The notes beneath the pieces are model-generated. The model was not told where the DNA came from, did no database searches, and was given only the letters and a program-made list of their open reading frames with translations. Shown piece by piece: positions 26,501-38,473 of a stretch of 64,000 nucleotides of DNA. Positions within the stretch are counted from its first letter, which is position 1. Every line of letters begins with the position of its first letter. The DNA comes from Bradyrhizobium sp. PSBB068 (GTDB lineage: Bacteria > Pseudomonadota > Alphaproteobacteria > Rhizobiales > Xanthobacteraceae): contig CP069300.1 of the NCBI GenBank assembly GCA_016839165.1, positions 496,001-560,000 on the forward strand, in the 5' to 3' direction. The position numbers and the translations under genes were made by a program.

Positions 26501-27250
26501 ATGACCACCAGCACTCTGAAGATGCCGCGGGGGCCCAAAACCAGACTGGCAACCAAACTGGCAACAAGACCGGCGGCGGGCCCGGTCGAGGTACGCGCCG
26601 GCCGACCGCCGAAGGAATTGGCCGGCGAGGTCGATGCGCGCATCCTCGATGCTGCGCGCGGGGTGTTCCTGCAGCGCGGGTTCGAAGGCGCGAGCATCGA
26701 CGAGATCGCCGAAGTCGCGCGCTCCGGCAAGCGCACGATCTACGCGCGCTTCCGCGACAAGCGGGCGCTGTTCACCGAGGTGGTGACGCGGGACATCCTG
26801 TCGCGCATTGCCGAGTTCAAGGCCGATCCGCCGGTTGGCGTGACCATCGAGGAGCGTCTCACCAGCGTCGCCTCGACCTTGCTGCATTGGGGGTTCGACG
26901 CCGACCGGATCGGCCTGATGCGGCTCGCCATTGCGGAGGCGCACCGCTTCCCGGACCTCGCCGCCACCGTTAACCGCCGGGCGCGTGCACTCAGCACCGA
27001 GCTCGGGATTCACCTGCTGCACGAGCTAACGCAATCCGACGAGCTCGGCAAGCTGCCGGCCTTCGCGCCGGAGCACCTGCCGACCACGGCGCGCCTGTTC
27101 CTCGACATCATCGCGGTGCCGATGCTGCTCCGGGCGCTGTTCGAGGTGGACCTGAAAGCGCTCGGCCCCGAGATCGATGAGCATGTCGCGCACGGCGTCG
27201 CGTTCTTCGTCGCGGCGTGCAGATCCGGATACCGGCCTGGGACCAATTGA
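26501..27250 (+). CDS. TetR-family regulator of the EmrAB efflux pump (FrrA-like)
   Basis: Probable repressor of 249 residues. A basic, low-complexity N-terminal arm (about 1-35) precedes the TetR helix-turn-helix: DARILDAARGVFLQRGFEGASIDEIAEVARSGKRTIYARF spans about residues 45-84 (given here in part as the core ASIDEIAEVARSGKRTIY). The ligand-binding helical domain follows. Arrangement and operators recall FrrA, the flavonoid-responsive TetR regulator of an efflux pump in Bradyrhizobium, but identity is not proven. The ATG at 26501 is preceded by AAGGCG; earlier in-frame starts would overlap operator 2. Confidence 0.9.
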   Translation: MTTSTLKMPRGPKTRLATKLATRPAAGPVEVRAGRPPKELAGEVDARILDAARGVFLQRGFEGASIDEIAEVARSGKRTIYARFRDKRALFTEVVTRDILSRIAEFKADPPVGVTIEERLTSVASTLLHWGFDADRIGLMRLAIAEAHRFPDLAATVNRRARALSTELGIHLLHELTQSDELGKLPAFAPEHLPTTARLFLDIIAVPMLLRALFEVDLKALGPEIDEHVAHGVAFFVAACRSGYRPGTN

Positions 27251-27418
27251 TCCGCGCGATCCGAGACAAATCCGCTCGTTGGGTTGCGAGCAAGGATCGT
27301 TGCAACTTCGCCACACGGCGCACAAAAGAATCAAATTCGAATGAGACAAGCTGTCGCAAGCCTCCCGTTCGTGCCACAACCTTAAGTAAGGCGGTTTCGC
27401 CGAGTGCAAGGAATGGGA
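27251..27418. promoter_or_regulatory. Upstream region of the outer-membrane protein gene
   Basis: About 170 bp between the TetR gene and the outer-membrane protein gene, moderately AT-rich around 27300-27390. It should carry the promoter; no defined boxes or RNA gene are identified. Confidence 0.4.
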
Positions 27419-28243
27419 ATGGGAATGCGTGGTTTTGCAATTGTCGGGGCTGGCCTGATTTCATTTGTGGGGTTTGCAAGCGCGGTATCGGCGGCTGACC
27501 TGTCGGAGCGCAGCTGGACCAAGGCTCCGCCCTTGGTGGCTCCCGCGTTCAACTGGTCCGGCTTCTATGCCGGCGTGAATGTGGGCGGTGGCTGGTATGA
27601 TGGCGGGAATATCACGACGAGGAGCAATGTCGCTTCGATCGTCCCGCCGGCCAACATCATCCGCGTTCCCCTTTCGAGCAGCAACCAGGCGGGTGTGACC
27701 GCGGGTGGATTGGTCGGGTACAATTCCCAGATCGACAGGGTCGTCCTCGGCGTCGAAGCCGATTTCAACTATGTCGACCTGAAGTCTACCCGGAACGGCA
27801 GCGCCATCGTCGCTCTCCCGGGTGGCGTGACGGGAAGCTTCAATCCTCAATACACCAGCAAGGTCGATTGGTTCGGCACCGTGCGGGGGCGCATCGGCTT
27901 TGTGCCCACTGAGCGCCTGCTGATCTATGCGACAGGCGGCCTCGCCTACGGCGAGGTGAAGACCAATATCGCCAATTCGTCGGCGTTCTCCACGGGCCTG
28001 TCGCGGCTTTGGCTTGGCAACAACTCCGACGTCCGCGTCGGTTGGACCGCCGGCGGCGGCGCCGAATATGCCTTCACCAACAACTGGACGCTGCGCGGCG
28101 AATATCTCTACGTCGATCTCGGCTCGAGCGGCACCACGGCGACGTTCCAGGGCACCGATCCGTTGCAGAGCCAGATCCGCTACAACGCCAGCCGCGAGAA
28201 CAGATTCAGCGTGGCTCGCGCTGCGCTGAGTTACAAGTTCTGA
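27419..28243 (+). CDS. Outer-membrane beta-barrel protein (Omp25/RopB-like porin family)
   Basis: Eight-stranded-type outer-membrane protein of about 274 residues. Signal peptide MGMRGFAIVGAGLISFVGFA with cleavage near VSAADL. The mature protein starts APAFNWSGFYAGVNVGGGWY, the hallmark of the alphaproteobacterial Omp25/opacity-like family; then LVGYNSQIDRVVLGVEADFN, YATGGLAYGEVKTN, AEYAFTNNWTLRGEYLYVDL, and a C-terminal strand ending in Phe (ARAALSYKF), the barrel-assembly signal. The start lies in a GGAATG triplet repeat offering several ATGs; 27419 has AAGGA at 6-nt spacing. Monocistronic by context. Confidence 0.88.
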   Translation: MGMRGFAIVGAGLISFVGFASAVSAADLSERSWTKAPPLVAPAFNWSGFYAGVNVGGGWYDGGNITTRSNVASIVPPANIIRVPLSSSNQAGVTAGGLVGYNSQIDRVVLGVEADFNYVDLKSTRNGSAIVALPGGVTGSFNPQYTSKVDWFGTVRGRIGFVPTERLLIYATGGLAYGEVKTNIANSSAFSTGLSRLWLGNNSDVRVGWTAGGGAEYAFTNNWTLRGEYLYVDLGSSGTTATFQGTDPLQSQIRYNASRENRFSVARAALSYKF

Positions 28244-28341
28244 CACCGGCTTGAACAAATCACCGTCCCGTCATGCCCGGCATCCAGCCGCGCCTGCCGG
28301 ACGTGGTTCGCCCGCGCTTTGCGCCGCTCTCCGAGGCAACT

Positions 28342-29058
28342 TCAGCCCGGCGCCCGCTCCACGGCGTGGCGCAGCCAGACCATGCCGCCTTCCAGCGTCT
28401 CGCAATGCGTCAGCCGCAGCGATTGTCCGGCGCCGGGACGATCGCCTTCGGGGCCGCGATAGTCGACGATGCTTTGCGATCCCGCAACGCCGTCGACCGC
28501 CGGAAAGATCAAGGTGCTGAATTCGTCGATCAGCCCGTGCTTGAGAAATGCGCCGTTGATCCCGCCGCCGCCCTCGAGCAACAGCCTCCCGGCGCCGAAC
28601 AGCGAGGCCAGCTGCGCCATCGCGCCCGGCAGATCGTCGCCCTTGGGGCCGGCAAAGATGTAGGACGCGCCGTCCTCGCGCAGCTCGGCGAGATGGCTGT
28701 CGGAGACCTGTTCGCCGAGCACCGCAACGGCATGATCGCCGCCGACATTGTCCTTGCCGAAATGCACGCGGCCCGACGGATCGATGCCGATCGCAAGCTT
28801 GCGGCCGTCGCGGTTGGCAAGATGCGGCTCGCGCGGCAGCCTCGGTGGATTGGCGATGTGCCGCGCCGTGCCCTTGGCCATCTCGTTCATGGTGACGCGG
28901 CCGATGATCCACCCGTCGGCATCGAAGCCGTCATGGATTCGTTCATAGTGGGAGCGCAGCACTTCGGCGGGAATGCCGCTAGCTGCCTTGGTGAAGCGGC
29001 TGGGGTGAAGCCGGCCGTCGATCGACGTGCCCATGTGGCAGATGATGTGAGGTCGCAT
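28342..29058 (-). CDS. RibD C-terminal/dihydrofolate reductase-like family protein
   Basis: Predicted NAD(P)H-dependent reductase of 238 residues with the DHFR-like fold of the RibD C-terminal domain. Visible features: RPHIICHMGTSIDGRLHPSR at the N-terminus (substrate strand and SxDG motif), WIIGRVTMNEM near 50, SGRVHFGKD near 92, and LLLEGGGGINGAFLKHGLID near 165 (cofactor-binding glycines). It lacks the deaminase half, so it is a stand-alone reductase with unknown substrate. ATG at 29058 is the natural start; the open frame extends 17 codons more. It stands alone, convergent with the porin gene. Confidence 0.85.
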   Translation of the reverse strand: MRPHIICHMGTSIDGRLHPSRFTKAASGIPAEVLRSHYERIHDGFDADGWIIGRVTMNEMAKGTARHIANPPRLPREPHLANRDGRKLAIGIDPSGRVHFGKDNVGGDHAVAVLGEQVSDSHLAELREDGASYIFAGPKGDDLPGAMAQLASLFGAGRLLLEGGGGINGAFLKHGLIDEFSTLIFPAVDGVAGSQSIVDYRGPEGDRPGAGQSLRLTHCETLEGGMVWLRHAVERAPG

Positions 29059-29352
29059 CGGCTGAACTCTTCGGTGGCGAATGACGGCGCCGCGGGGGCG
29101 GGTGGGCACGCCCTGATTTAGAAAGCCGCAGGCATGTTCTCAACGCCGGTAACGCAGCGGTGTTTCAACTTCGGCGGCGCGCTTGCTCTCACCTGGGTTC
29201 GGCCTGCACGGGATCACGCCGTGATCCGCTTCAGTTCACTTCCAGCTTGAAACCTGCGCGCCGTCGTCTAGAGTCTCTCTGACGGGGAAAGGCAGACTCC
29301 CCGTGAGACCTTTGGTCCAAGCTCTGCGCGACAATCCGTCGTGGAGCTTGCT
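29059..29352. promoter_or_regulatory. Divergent intergenic region with a near-perfect palindrome
   Basis: About 290 bp without a gene. It contains GGATCACG-C-CGTGATCC (29211-29227, perfect 8-bp arms) and a short hairpin ACGGGG...CCCCGT (29282-29304). The first looks like a protein-binding site for a dimer; no nearby regulator gene is an obvious candidate. Confidence 0.45.
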
Positions 29353-30420
29353 ATGGACATCCAACCGCAATCAATTCGTCGTTCCAAGGTCGCCATCCTG
29401 TGGCGTGGAGATGCCGCGTCGCGCCGCGAGGCGACGCCAGAGAACAGTCGTTTCGTTCGCGTCTTCGAAGCGCTCGCTGCTTCCGGCATCGAGGCCAATC
29501 CCGTCGTCTATGACGAGACATTCGCCGATCTCGTCCGCGACCAGCTGCTGACCATGGACGGCGTTCTGGTCTGGGTCGATCCGATCCATCAGGGCAAGAC
29601 GCGCGCGGCGCTCGATCTGCTGCTGCGCGAGGTCGCGGCGAAGCGTCCGTGGGTCAGCGCCCATCCCGATGTCATCCTCAAGATGGGCGTCAAGGAGGTG
29701 CTCCACCGCACGCGGCATCTGGGCTGGGGCGCCGACACGCATCGCTACGCCACCGCCGATTCTTTCAGCGCCGAATTCCCGCCGCGGCTTCGCGCAGCCG
29801 GCCCGCGTGTCCTCAAACAGAATCGCGGAAATGGCGGGCAGGGCGTCTGGAAGGTGGAGGCCCTGCCCGATGCGACGGTGCGTGTGCTGCACGCGCTGCG
29901 CGGCAGCCAGCCCGAGGAGATGCCGCTGGAAGATTTCATGGCGCGCTGCGAGCCGTATTTCGGCTGGGGCGGCTGCATCATCGATCAGCCATTCCAGCCG
30001 CGGCTGCCCGAGGGCATGATCCGTTGCTATGTCAGCGGCGCGAAGGTCGCAGGGTTCGGGCATCAGCTGATCAAGGCCTTGATCCCGCCGCCCCCGGAAG
30101 GCCCGGATTCCCCGCAAGCCCAGCCCGGCCCGCGCATCATGCACGGCCCGGATGCGCCGCAATTCCAGGCGCTGCGCCGTTCGATGGAGGACGAATGGAT
30201 TCCGCAGCTGATGAAGACGCTGGCGATCGACGACGCGTCGTTGCCGGTGATCTGGGATGCGGACTTCCTCTACGGCCCGCGCGATGCGGATGGCGCCGAC
30301 ACCTACGTGCTGTGTGAGATCAACGCCAGTTCATGCTTTGCGATCCCCGACGAGGCGCCGGCGGCGATCGCGCGGACGGTCCGGGATCGCATTGCCCGGA
30401 GCGCGGAGAGCGGTGGATAG
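29353..30420 (+). CDS. ATP-grasp-like Cj0069 family protein
   Basis: Conserved protein of 355 residues, probably an ATP-grasp enzyme of unknown substrate. Seen: an N-terminal Rossmann-like segment (KVAILWRGDAASRREA), VLVWVDPIHQGKTRAALD near 75-92, then VLKQNRGNGGQGVWKVEAL near 155-173, a Gly-rich loop resembling the ATP-grasp phosphate-binding loop, and CEINASSCFAIPDEAP near 325, the metal-binding E-x-N motif of ATP-grasp ligases. ATG at 29353 has GGAG at 6-nt spacing; an upstream GTG is less likely. It stands alone. ATP-dependent ligase activity is inferred. Confidence 0.75.
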   Translation: MDIQPQSIRRSKVAILWRGDAASRREATPENSRFVRVFEALAASGIEANPVVYDETFADLVRDQLLTMDGVLVWVDPIHQGKTRAALDLLLREVAAKRPWVSAHPDVILKMGVKEVLHRTRHLGWGADTHRYATADSFSAEFPPRLRAAGPRVLKQNRGNGGQGVWKVEALPDATVRVLHALRGSQPEEMPLEDFMARCEPYFGWGGCIIDQPFQPRLPEGMIRCYVSGAKVAGFGHQLIKALIPPPPEGPDSPQAQPGPRIMHGPDAPQFQALRRSMEDEWIPQLMKTLAIDDASLPVIWDADFLYGPRDADGADTYVLCEINASSCFAIPDEAPAAIARTVRDRIARSAESGG

Positions 30421-30436
30421 AGCAGGCGCCGCACGC

Positions 30437-31096
30437 TCACTTCGCCCGCATTGCCTCCGGCGTATCGGGCTGCGCGGAGGGATGCGCCTTGGCGAACGCC
30501 GGCAGCGCCATCGCTGTCTCGTGGATCCGCTTCACGGTCGGCCAGGGCGACAGGCTGATCTGCTGGTTGATCGCCGCCGTGACGTGGCCGACCAGGCAGA
30601 TGTCGGCGATGGTCGGCGCGTCGCCGTGACAGAACAGGCCGGTCGCCTTGCGGCCGGCGAGATGACCTTCGAGCGCCGCCAGCGTCTCGACCGTCCAGTG
30701 CCGCCGCCAGGCGTTCTGCTGGCTGTCGCGCAGGTCGAGCTCGCGGTCGAGATAGCGGCGCACCCGTGGCGTGATCAGCGGATGGCCCTCGCAGGCGACC
30801 ATCAGCGCCAGTCCACGCACCCGGGCGCGGCCGAGCGCATCGGCCGGCAGCAGCGGCGGGTCGGGATAGGTCTCGTCGAGATAGTCGATGATCGCGAGCG
30901 ACTGGAACAGCACGGTGCCGTCGTCGATCACCAGCGCCGGCAGCGCCATTTGCGGATTGATCTTGCGATAGGCGTCAGCGCGATGCGCGTCCGCATCGAG
31001 ATCGACGAATACGATTTCGGCCGGCACGCCCTTGAGGTTGAGCGCGATCCGCACCCGGAAGCTCGCCAGCGATCGCCAGAAGGAGAAGAACTGCAT
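30437..31096 (-). CDS. maiA: Zeta-type glutathione S-transferase, probable maleylacetoacetate isomerase
   Basis: Cytoplasmic enzyme of 219 residues. The zeta-class N-terminal active-site region is visible as FFSFWRSLASFRVRIALNLK (SxxSxRVRIAL), with INPQMALPALVIDDG and LFQSLAIIDYLDETYP for glutathione binding, and GDAPTIADICLVGHV in the C-terminal domain. Maleylacetoacetate isomerases use glutathione to isomerise an intermediate of tyrosine/homogentisate breakdown. No homogentisate genes are adjacent, so the exact substrate is uncertain. ATG at 31096 follows GAGGAG; an upstream GTG is possible. A palindromic repeat separates it from metH. Confidence 0.83.
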   Translation of the reverse strand: MQFFSFWRSLASFRVRIALNLKGVPAEIVFVDLDADAHRADAYRKINPQMALPALVIDDGTVLFQSLAIIDYLDETYPDPPLLPADALGRARVRGLALMVACEGHPLITPRVRRYLDRELDLRDSQQNAWRRHWTVETLAALEGHLAGRKATGLFCHGDAPTIADICLVGHVTAAINQQISLSPWPTVKRIHETAMALPAFAKAHPSAQPDTPEAMRAK

Positions 31097-31111
31097 GGAG
31101 TGCACTCCTCA

Positions 31112-31258
31112 TTCTTCCCCTCTCCCCTTGTGGGAAAGGGTGGGGGCGATGCGACAGCATCGCGGACGGGTGAGGGGTCTGTGTCCGCGGATAGAGACCC
31201 TCATCCGTCTCGGACTGCGTCCGCGACACCCTCTCCCACAAGGGGAGAAGGGAAGGAA
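31112..31258. repeat. Inverted-repeat intergenic element (CCCTCTCCC...GGGAGAAGGG)
   Basis: About 147 bp bounded by ~30-bp inverted repeats: CTCCCCTTGTGGGAAAGGGT on the left and its near-complement CACCCTCTCCCACAAGGGGA on the right. The interior has smaller hairpins (GCGATGCGACAGCATCGC). Such elements are dispersed in Bradyrhizobium and related genomes (from memory). It lies between the 5' end of the GST gene and the 3' end of metH. Confidence 0.85.
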
Positions 31259-31261
31259 GAG

Positions 31262-35116
<3,855 letters not shown>

Positions 35117-35119
35117 GAT

Positions 35120-36034
35120 TCAGGCAGCTTTCTGGGCACCGTTCGGCCTGATGCCGAGCAGATGGCTGATCGCGAACACGAGGTCCGCGCGGTTCATGGT
35201 GTAGAAGTGGAAGGTGTCGACGCCGTGCTTGAACAGCTTCTGCACCTGGCCGGCGGCGACGGTGGCCGCCACCAGCTTGCGGGTCTCGGCGTCGTTGTCG
35301 AGGCCCTCGAACTTCTCGGCGAGCCAATCCGGCACGCTGGTGCCGGCCCGGGTGACGAAATTGCGGGCCTGCTTGAAATTGTGCATCGGCATGATGCCCG
35401 GCACCACCGGGATCTCGATGCCGCGCGCACGCACCCTGTCGACGTAGCGATGGTAGAGGTCGTTGTCGAAGAACACTTGGGTGATCGCGCGGGTCGCGCC
35501 GGCGTCGACCTTGGCCTTCAGCGTGTCGATGTCGGCATCGAAATCCTTCGCTTCCGGATGCTTCTCGGGATAGGCGGACACCGAGATCTCGATGTCGGCG
35601 TGGCGCCGCTTGATGCCGGCGACGAGCTCGGCCGAGCTCTGGTAGCCGTCGGGATGGGTGAAGTAGGGCGTGCCGATGCCGCCGGGCGGATCGCCGCGCA
35701 GCGCCACGATGTGGCGGACGCCGACCTCATGATAGCGATCGACGATCTCGTCGATCTCGCCGCGCGAGGCGCTGACGCAGGTCAGATGCGCGGCCGGCAG
35801 CAGATCGGTCTCGCGCAGGATGCGGCTGATGGTCGAATGGGTGCGCTCGCGGGTCGAACCGCCGGCGCCGTAGGTGACCGAGACGAAGTTCGGCGTCAGC
35901 GGCGCCAGCCGGTTGATGGTCTCCCAGAGATTGCGCTCCATCTCCTCGGTCTTCGGTGGGAAGAACTCGAAGGAGATTTTCGGCGCCTTCGGCGCGCGCT
36001 GGCCATTCGGCACGGAGGAAATGGTCTGGGTCAT
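35120..36034 (-). CDS. metF: 5,10-methylenetetrahydrofolate reductase
   Basis: FAD enzyme reducing methylene-THF to 5-methyl-THF, the methyl donor for MetH. TIM-barrel of 304 residues: ISFEFFPPKTEEME with the catalytic Glu near 25, SVTYGAGGSTRERT near 55, HLTCVSASRGEI near 85, ALRGDPPGG near 115 and TRAITQVFFDNDLYHRY near 185. ATG at 36034 is taken as the start; an in-frame TTG three codons upstream with GGAG nearby is possible. It forms a two-gene operon with metH (3-bp gap). The leader upstream holds two overlapping palindromes. The ArsR/methyltransferase regulator often next to metF in this group is absent here. Confidence 0.95.
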   Translation of the reverse strand: MTQTISSVPNGQRAPKAPKISFEFFPPKTEEMERNLWETINRLAPLTPNFVSVTYGAGGSTRERTHSTISRILRETDLLPAAHLTCVSASRGEIDEIVDRYHEVGVRHIVALRGDPPGGIGTPYFTHPDGYQSSAELVAGIKRRHADIEISVSAYPEKHPEAKDFDADIDTLKAKVDAGATRAITQVFFDNDLYHRYVDRVRARGIEIPVVPGIMPMHNFKQARNFVTRAGTSVPDWLAEKFEGLDNDAETRKLVAATVAAGQVQKLFKHGVDTFHFYTMNRADLVFAISHLLGIRPNGAQKAA

Positions 36035-36422
36035 GATACGCAAGGGCTCCGCAACTGGAGGGCAGACATCCGGCCTGGATATGGAGCCCCAAGATAATCG
36101 AAACGGGTGGGCTGAGACAGCCCATCGTATATGGGAAATTGCCCATTATTTGCGGTGAAGCGAGAAAAATCGACTGCGGGGCACATATGGTGGGCGACGA
36201 GCTGACGGCCAAAACCGTTTCTTACTGCATTGATATATTTATATTAAATCATGCTCCGGCGATATACGTGCCACCAAAGTACAATGTGGGCCATGGGCTA
36301 TATCAATGAGTCGTCTCGTTTCGTCCCAAAGCCTATGCAACCTCTTCCAGCTTTCCGCTGCGGGACTGCCCTGCGCGGCCGGGGTCTTTGTCGCCTCGTG
36401 ACGTCACACTAGGCTGTCGGCC
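36035..36422. promoter_or_regulatory. metF leader/promoter with overlapping palindromes (divergent region)
   Basis: About 390 bp without a gene. On the metF side, TGGGCTG-AGA-CAGCCCA (36108-36124, perfect 7-bp arms) overlaps CCCAT-CGTAT-ATGGG (36121-36135), and GCCCAT recurs at 36141. They could be alternative hairpins or operator dyads. An AT-rich patch at 36215-36260 (unusual for this DNA) likely contains promoter elements. I see no match to SAM-II or cobalamin riboswitch cores. Confidence 0.5.
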
Positions 36423-37445
36423 ATGATCCCGCTTTCCGTCCTCGACCTGTCCGTCGTCACGACAGGCACCAAGCCCGCCGCCGCGCTCCGCAACAGCATC
36501 GATCTGGCGCGCCATGTCGATGGCCTCGGCTATGTCAGATACTGGCTCGCCGAGCACCACAACCTCGCCTCGGTCGCAAGCCCGGCGCCCGACCTGATGA
36601 TCGGGCAGATCGCGGCGGTGACGCAGCATATCCGTGTCGGCTCAGGCGGCGTGATGCTGCCCAACCATGCGCCGCTCGTGGTCGCCGAGCGGTTCAAGAT
36701 GCTGGAGGCGCTGTTTCCCGGACGCATCGATCTCGGCCTCGGCCGCGCGCCCGGCACCGACGGTGCCACCGCCTACGCGCTGCGCAGCCGGCTCGATCGC
36801 CGCGAGGGCGATGATTTCCTCGAGCGGCTGCATGAGCTGACCTTGTGGGAGACGCGCGATTTCCCGGCCGGCCATCCCTACCACAATGTGGTGGCGATGC
36901 CGGACGATTCGCCGCTGCCGCCGATCTGGCTGCTCGGCTCGAGCGATTATTCCGCCGAGCTCGCAGCCCAGGTCGGGATGGGCTTTGCGTTCGCGCACCA
37001 TTTTGCCACCCACGACGCGATCGCGGCGATGACGAATTATCGGGCGCATTTCAAGCCGTCAGGCTGGCGCGCGACGCCGCAATCGATCCTGGCGGTCGCC
37101 GTCGTTGCCGCGGACACCGATGCGGAGGCCGAGCAGCTTGCGCTATCGATGGATCTCAACCGGCTGCGCCGCGACCGCGGCCAGTATCTGCCGCTGCCGA
37201 GCGTCGAGGAGGCGGAGGCCTATCCCTACACCGACGCCGAGCGGGCCTCGATCGCGCGCAATCGGGCGCGGCTGTTCGTCGGCAGCCCGGCAACCGTGAT
37301 GGCCAAACTCGAGCCGCTGATCGCGGCGAGTCAGGCCGACGAGTTGATGGTGATCACCGCGGTCTACGATCACGCGGCGCGGAAGAAGTCCTACAGCCTG
37401 CTTGCCGAGGCGTTCGGGCTTGCGAAGAGGGTGGCCGCATCGTAG
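36423..37445 (+). CDS. LLM-class flavin-dependent oxidoreductase (luciferase-like, YhbW type)
   Basis: FMN/F420-type TIM-barrel monooxygenase family member of 340 residues. Characteristic stretches: [21 protein letters not shown] at the N-terminus, [17 protein letters not shown] near 40, [20 protein letters not shown] near 71, and [18 protein letters not shown] near 97. This matches the YhbW/MsnO8 subgroup, whose substrates are generally unknown. It stands alone, divergent from metF; a repeat element follows. No ribosome-binding site is obvious upstream of the ATG. Confidence 0.88.
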   Translation: MIPLSVLDLSVVTTGTKPAAALRNSIDLARHVDGLGYVRYWLAEHHNLASVASPAPDLMIGQIAAVTQHIRVGSGGVMLPNHAPLVVAERFKMLEALFPGRIDLGLGRAPGTDGATAYALRSRLDRREGDDFLERLHELTLWETRDFPAGHPYHNVVAMPDDSPLPPIWLLGSSDYSAELAAQVGMGFAFAHHFATHDAIAAMTNYRAHFKPSGWRATPQSILAVAVVAADTDAEAEQLALSMDLNRLRRDRGQYLPLPSVEEAEAYPYTDAERASIARNRARLFVGSPATVMAKLEPLIAASQADELMVITAVYDHAARKKSYSLLAEAFGLAKRVAAS

Positions 37446-37447
37446 TC

Positions 37448-37565
37448 GTCGTCCCGGCGAAGGCCGGGACCCATACGCCGCGGCCCCATTTGTCGCGCAA
37501 ACTGGTTGTCGCCTTGCTGCCTACGAACGTCGGTGGTTATGGGTCCCGGCCTTCGCCGGGACGAC
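37448..37565. repeat. Inverted-repeat element (GTCGTCCCGGCGAAGGCCGGGACC type)
   Basis: A 118-bp element bounded by ~28-bp inverted arms, GTCGTCCCGGCGAAGGCCGG... and ...CCGGCCTTCGCCGGGACGAC; each arm is itself a hairpin (CCCGGC-GAA-GCCGGG). This is the common dispersed type in Bradyrhizobium (recalled by its VVPAKAGTH translation). It separates the oxidoreductase gene and pheA, which are convergent, and may act as a terminator. Confidence 0.88.
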
Positions 37566-37591
37566 GCTGAAACGGATTGCGTTTGCGCGAC

Positions 37592-38452
37592 TCAGTCCTG
37601 CGTCTCGCTGAACGTCGCGCGGAACGGGTTGCCTGGATAGACGCCGAGGATGCGGAATTCGCGCGAGAAGAATTTCAGTTCCTCGAGCGCAAAGGCGAGC
37701 CCGCGGTCGTCGGGATGGCCGTCGACGTCGGCATAGAATTGTGTGGCGAAGAAATTGCCGTCGACCATGTAGCTCTCGAGCTTGGTCATGTTGACGCCGT
37801 TGGTGGCAAAGCCGCCCAGCGCCTTGTAGAGCGCGGCCGGCAAATTGCGCACCCGGAACACAAAGCTCGTGACCAGCGGCCCGGAGCCTTGCGCTGCCCA
37901 TTTGGCCTCGCGCGCCAGCACCACGAAGCGGGTGGTGTTGTGGGCCTCGTCCTCGATGTCCTCGGCGAGAATGTCGAGGCCATAGATCTCGGCGGCAAGG
38001 CGCGAGGCGATCGCGGCCACGGTCCTGTCGCCGCGTTCGGAGACGTCGCGGGCGCTGCCGGCGGTGTCGCCGGCGACGATCGGCTTGATGCCGAGCTTGC
38101 GGATGGTGCGCCGGCACTGGCCGAGCGCCTGGACGTGGCTCTCCACGCTCTTGATGTCGGCGAGCTTGACGCCTTTGAGCGCCATCAGCTGGTGGCGGAT
38201 CGGCAGGAACCATTCGCCGACGATGAACAGGCCGGACGCGGGCAAGAGGTGATGGATATCGGCGACGCGGCCGGCGACCGAGTTCTCGATCGGGATCATG
38301 CCGAGATCGGCCTCGCCGGAGGAAATCGCGGCCAGCGCGTCCTCGAAGGTCGGGCAGGGCATCGGCTCGGCGTCGGGATAGGCCTCGGCGATCGCGATGT
38401 GGGAATTAGCGCCAGGCTCGCCCTGGAACGCGATTTTCAGCTTTTTGTTCAT
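37592..38452 (-). CDS. pheA: Prephenate dehydratase
   Basis: Converts prephenate to phenylpyruvate in phenylalanine synthesis; 286 residues, monofunctional (no chorismate mutase domain). The dehydratase domain starts KIAFQGEPGANSHIA and contains MIPIENSVAGRV near 52, SHVQALGQCR near 105 and the catalytic HNTTRFVVL near 171. A C-terminal ACT domain (about 195-275, SFVFRVRNLPAALYKAL, then LESYMVDGNFFATQFYADV) provides Phe feedback; the usual ESRP motif reads ESYM here, so the allosteric site is slightly unusual. It lies 21 bp downstream of kdsB and is likely co-transcribed. Confidence 0.95.
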   Translation of the reverse strand: MNKKLKIAFQGEPGANSHIAIAEAYPDAEPMPCPTFEDALAAISSGEADLGMIPIENSVAGRVADIHHLLPASGLFIVGEWFLPIRHQLMALKGVKLADIKSVESHVQALGQCRRTIRKLGIKPIVAGDTAGSARDVSERGDRTVAAIASRLAAEIYGLDILAEDIEDEAHNTTRFVVLAREAKWAAQGSGPLVTSFVFRVRNLPAALYKALGGFATNGVNMTKLESYMVDGNFFATQFYADVDGHPDDRGLAFALEELKFFSREFRILGVYPGNPFRATFSETQD

Positions 38453-38473
38453 GCGGGGCTTTTTATCAGTGGC

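Noticed and set aside
36108..36135. CTGAGA in the metF leader as the core of a TPP riboswitch
   Set aside because: The rest of the thi-box, in particular the ACCTGAT segment and its flanking helices, is absent, and the motif is on the strand opposite to metF. It is simply the loop of a local palindrome.
37446..37570. Attachment site or CRISPR-like unit at the GTCGTCCCGGCGAAGG repeat
   Set aside because: There is one inverted pair only, no regular spacers and no integrase or cas gene nearby; it fits a dispersed palindromic element.
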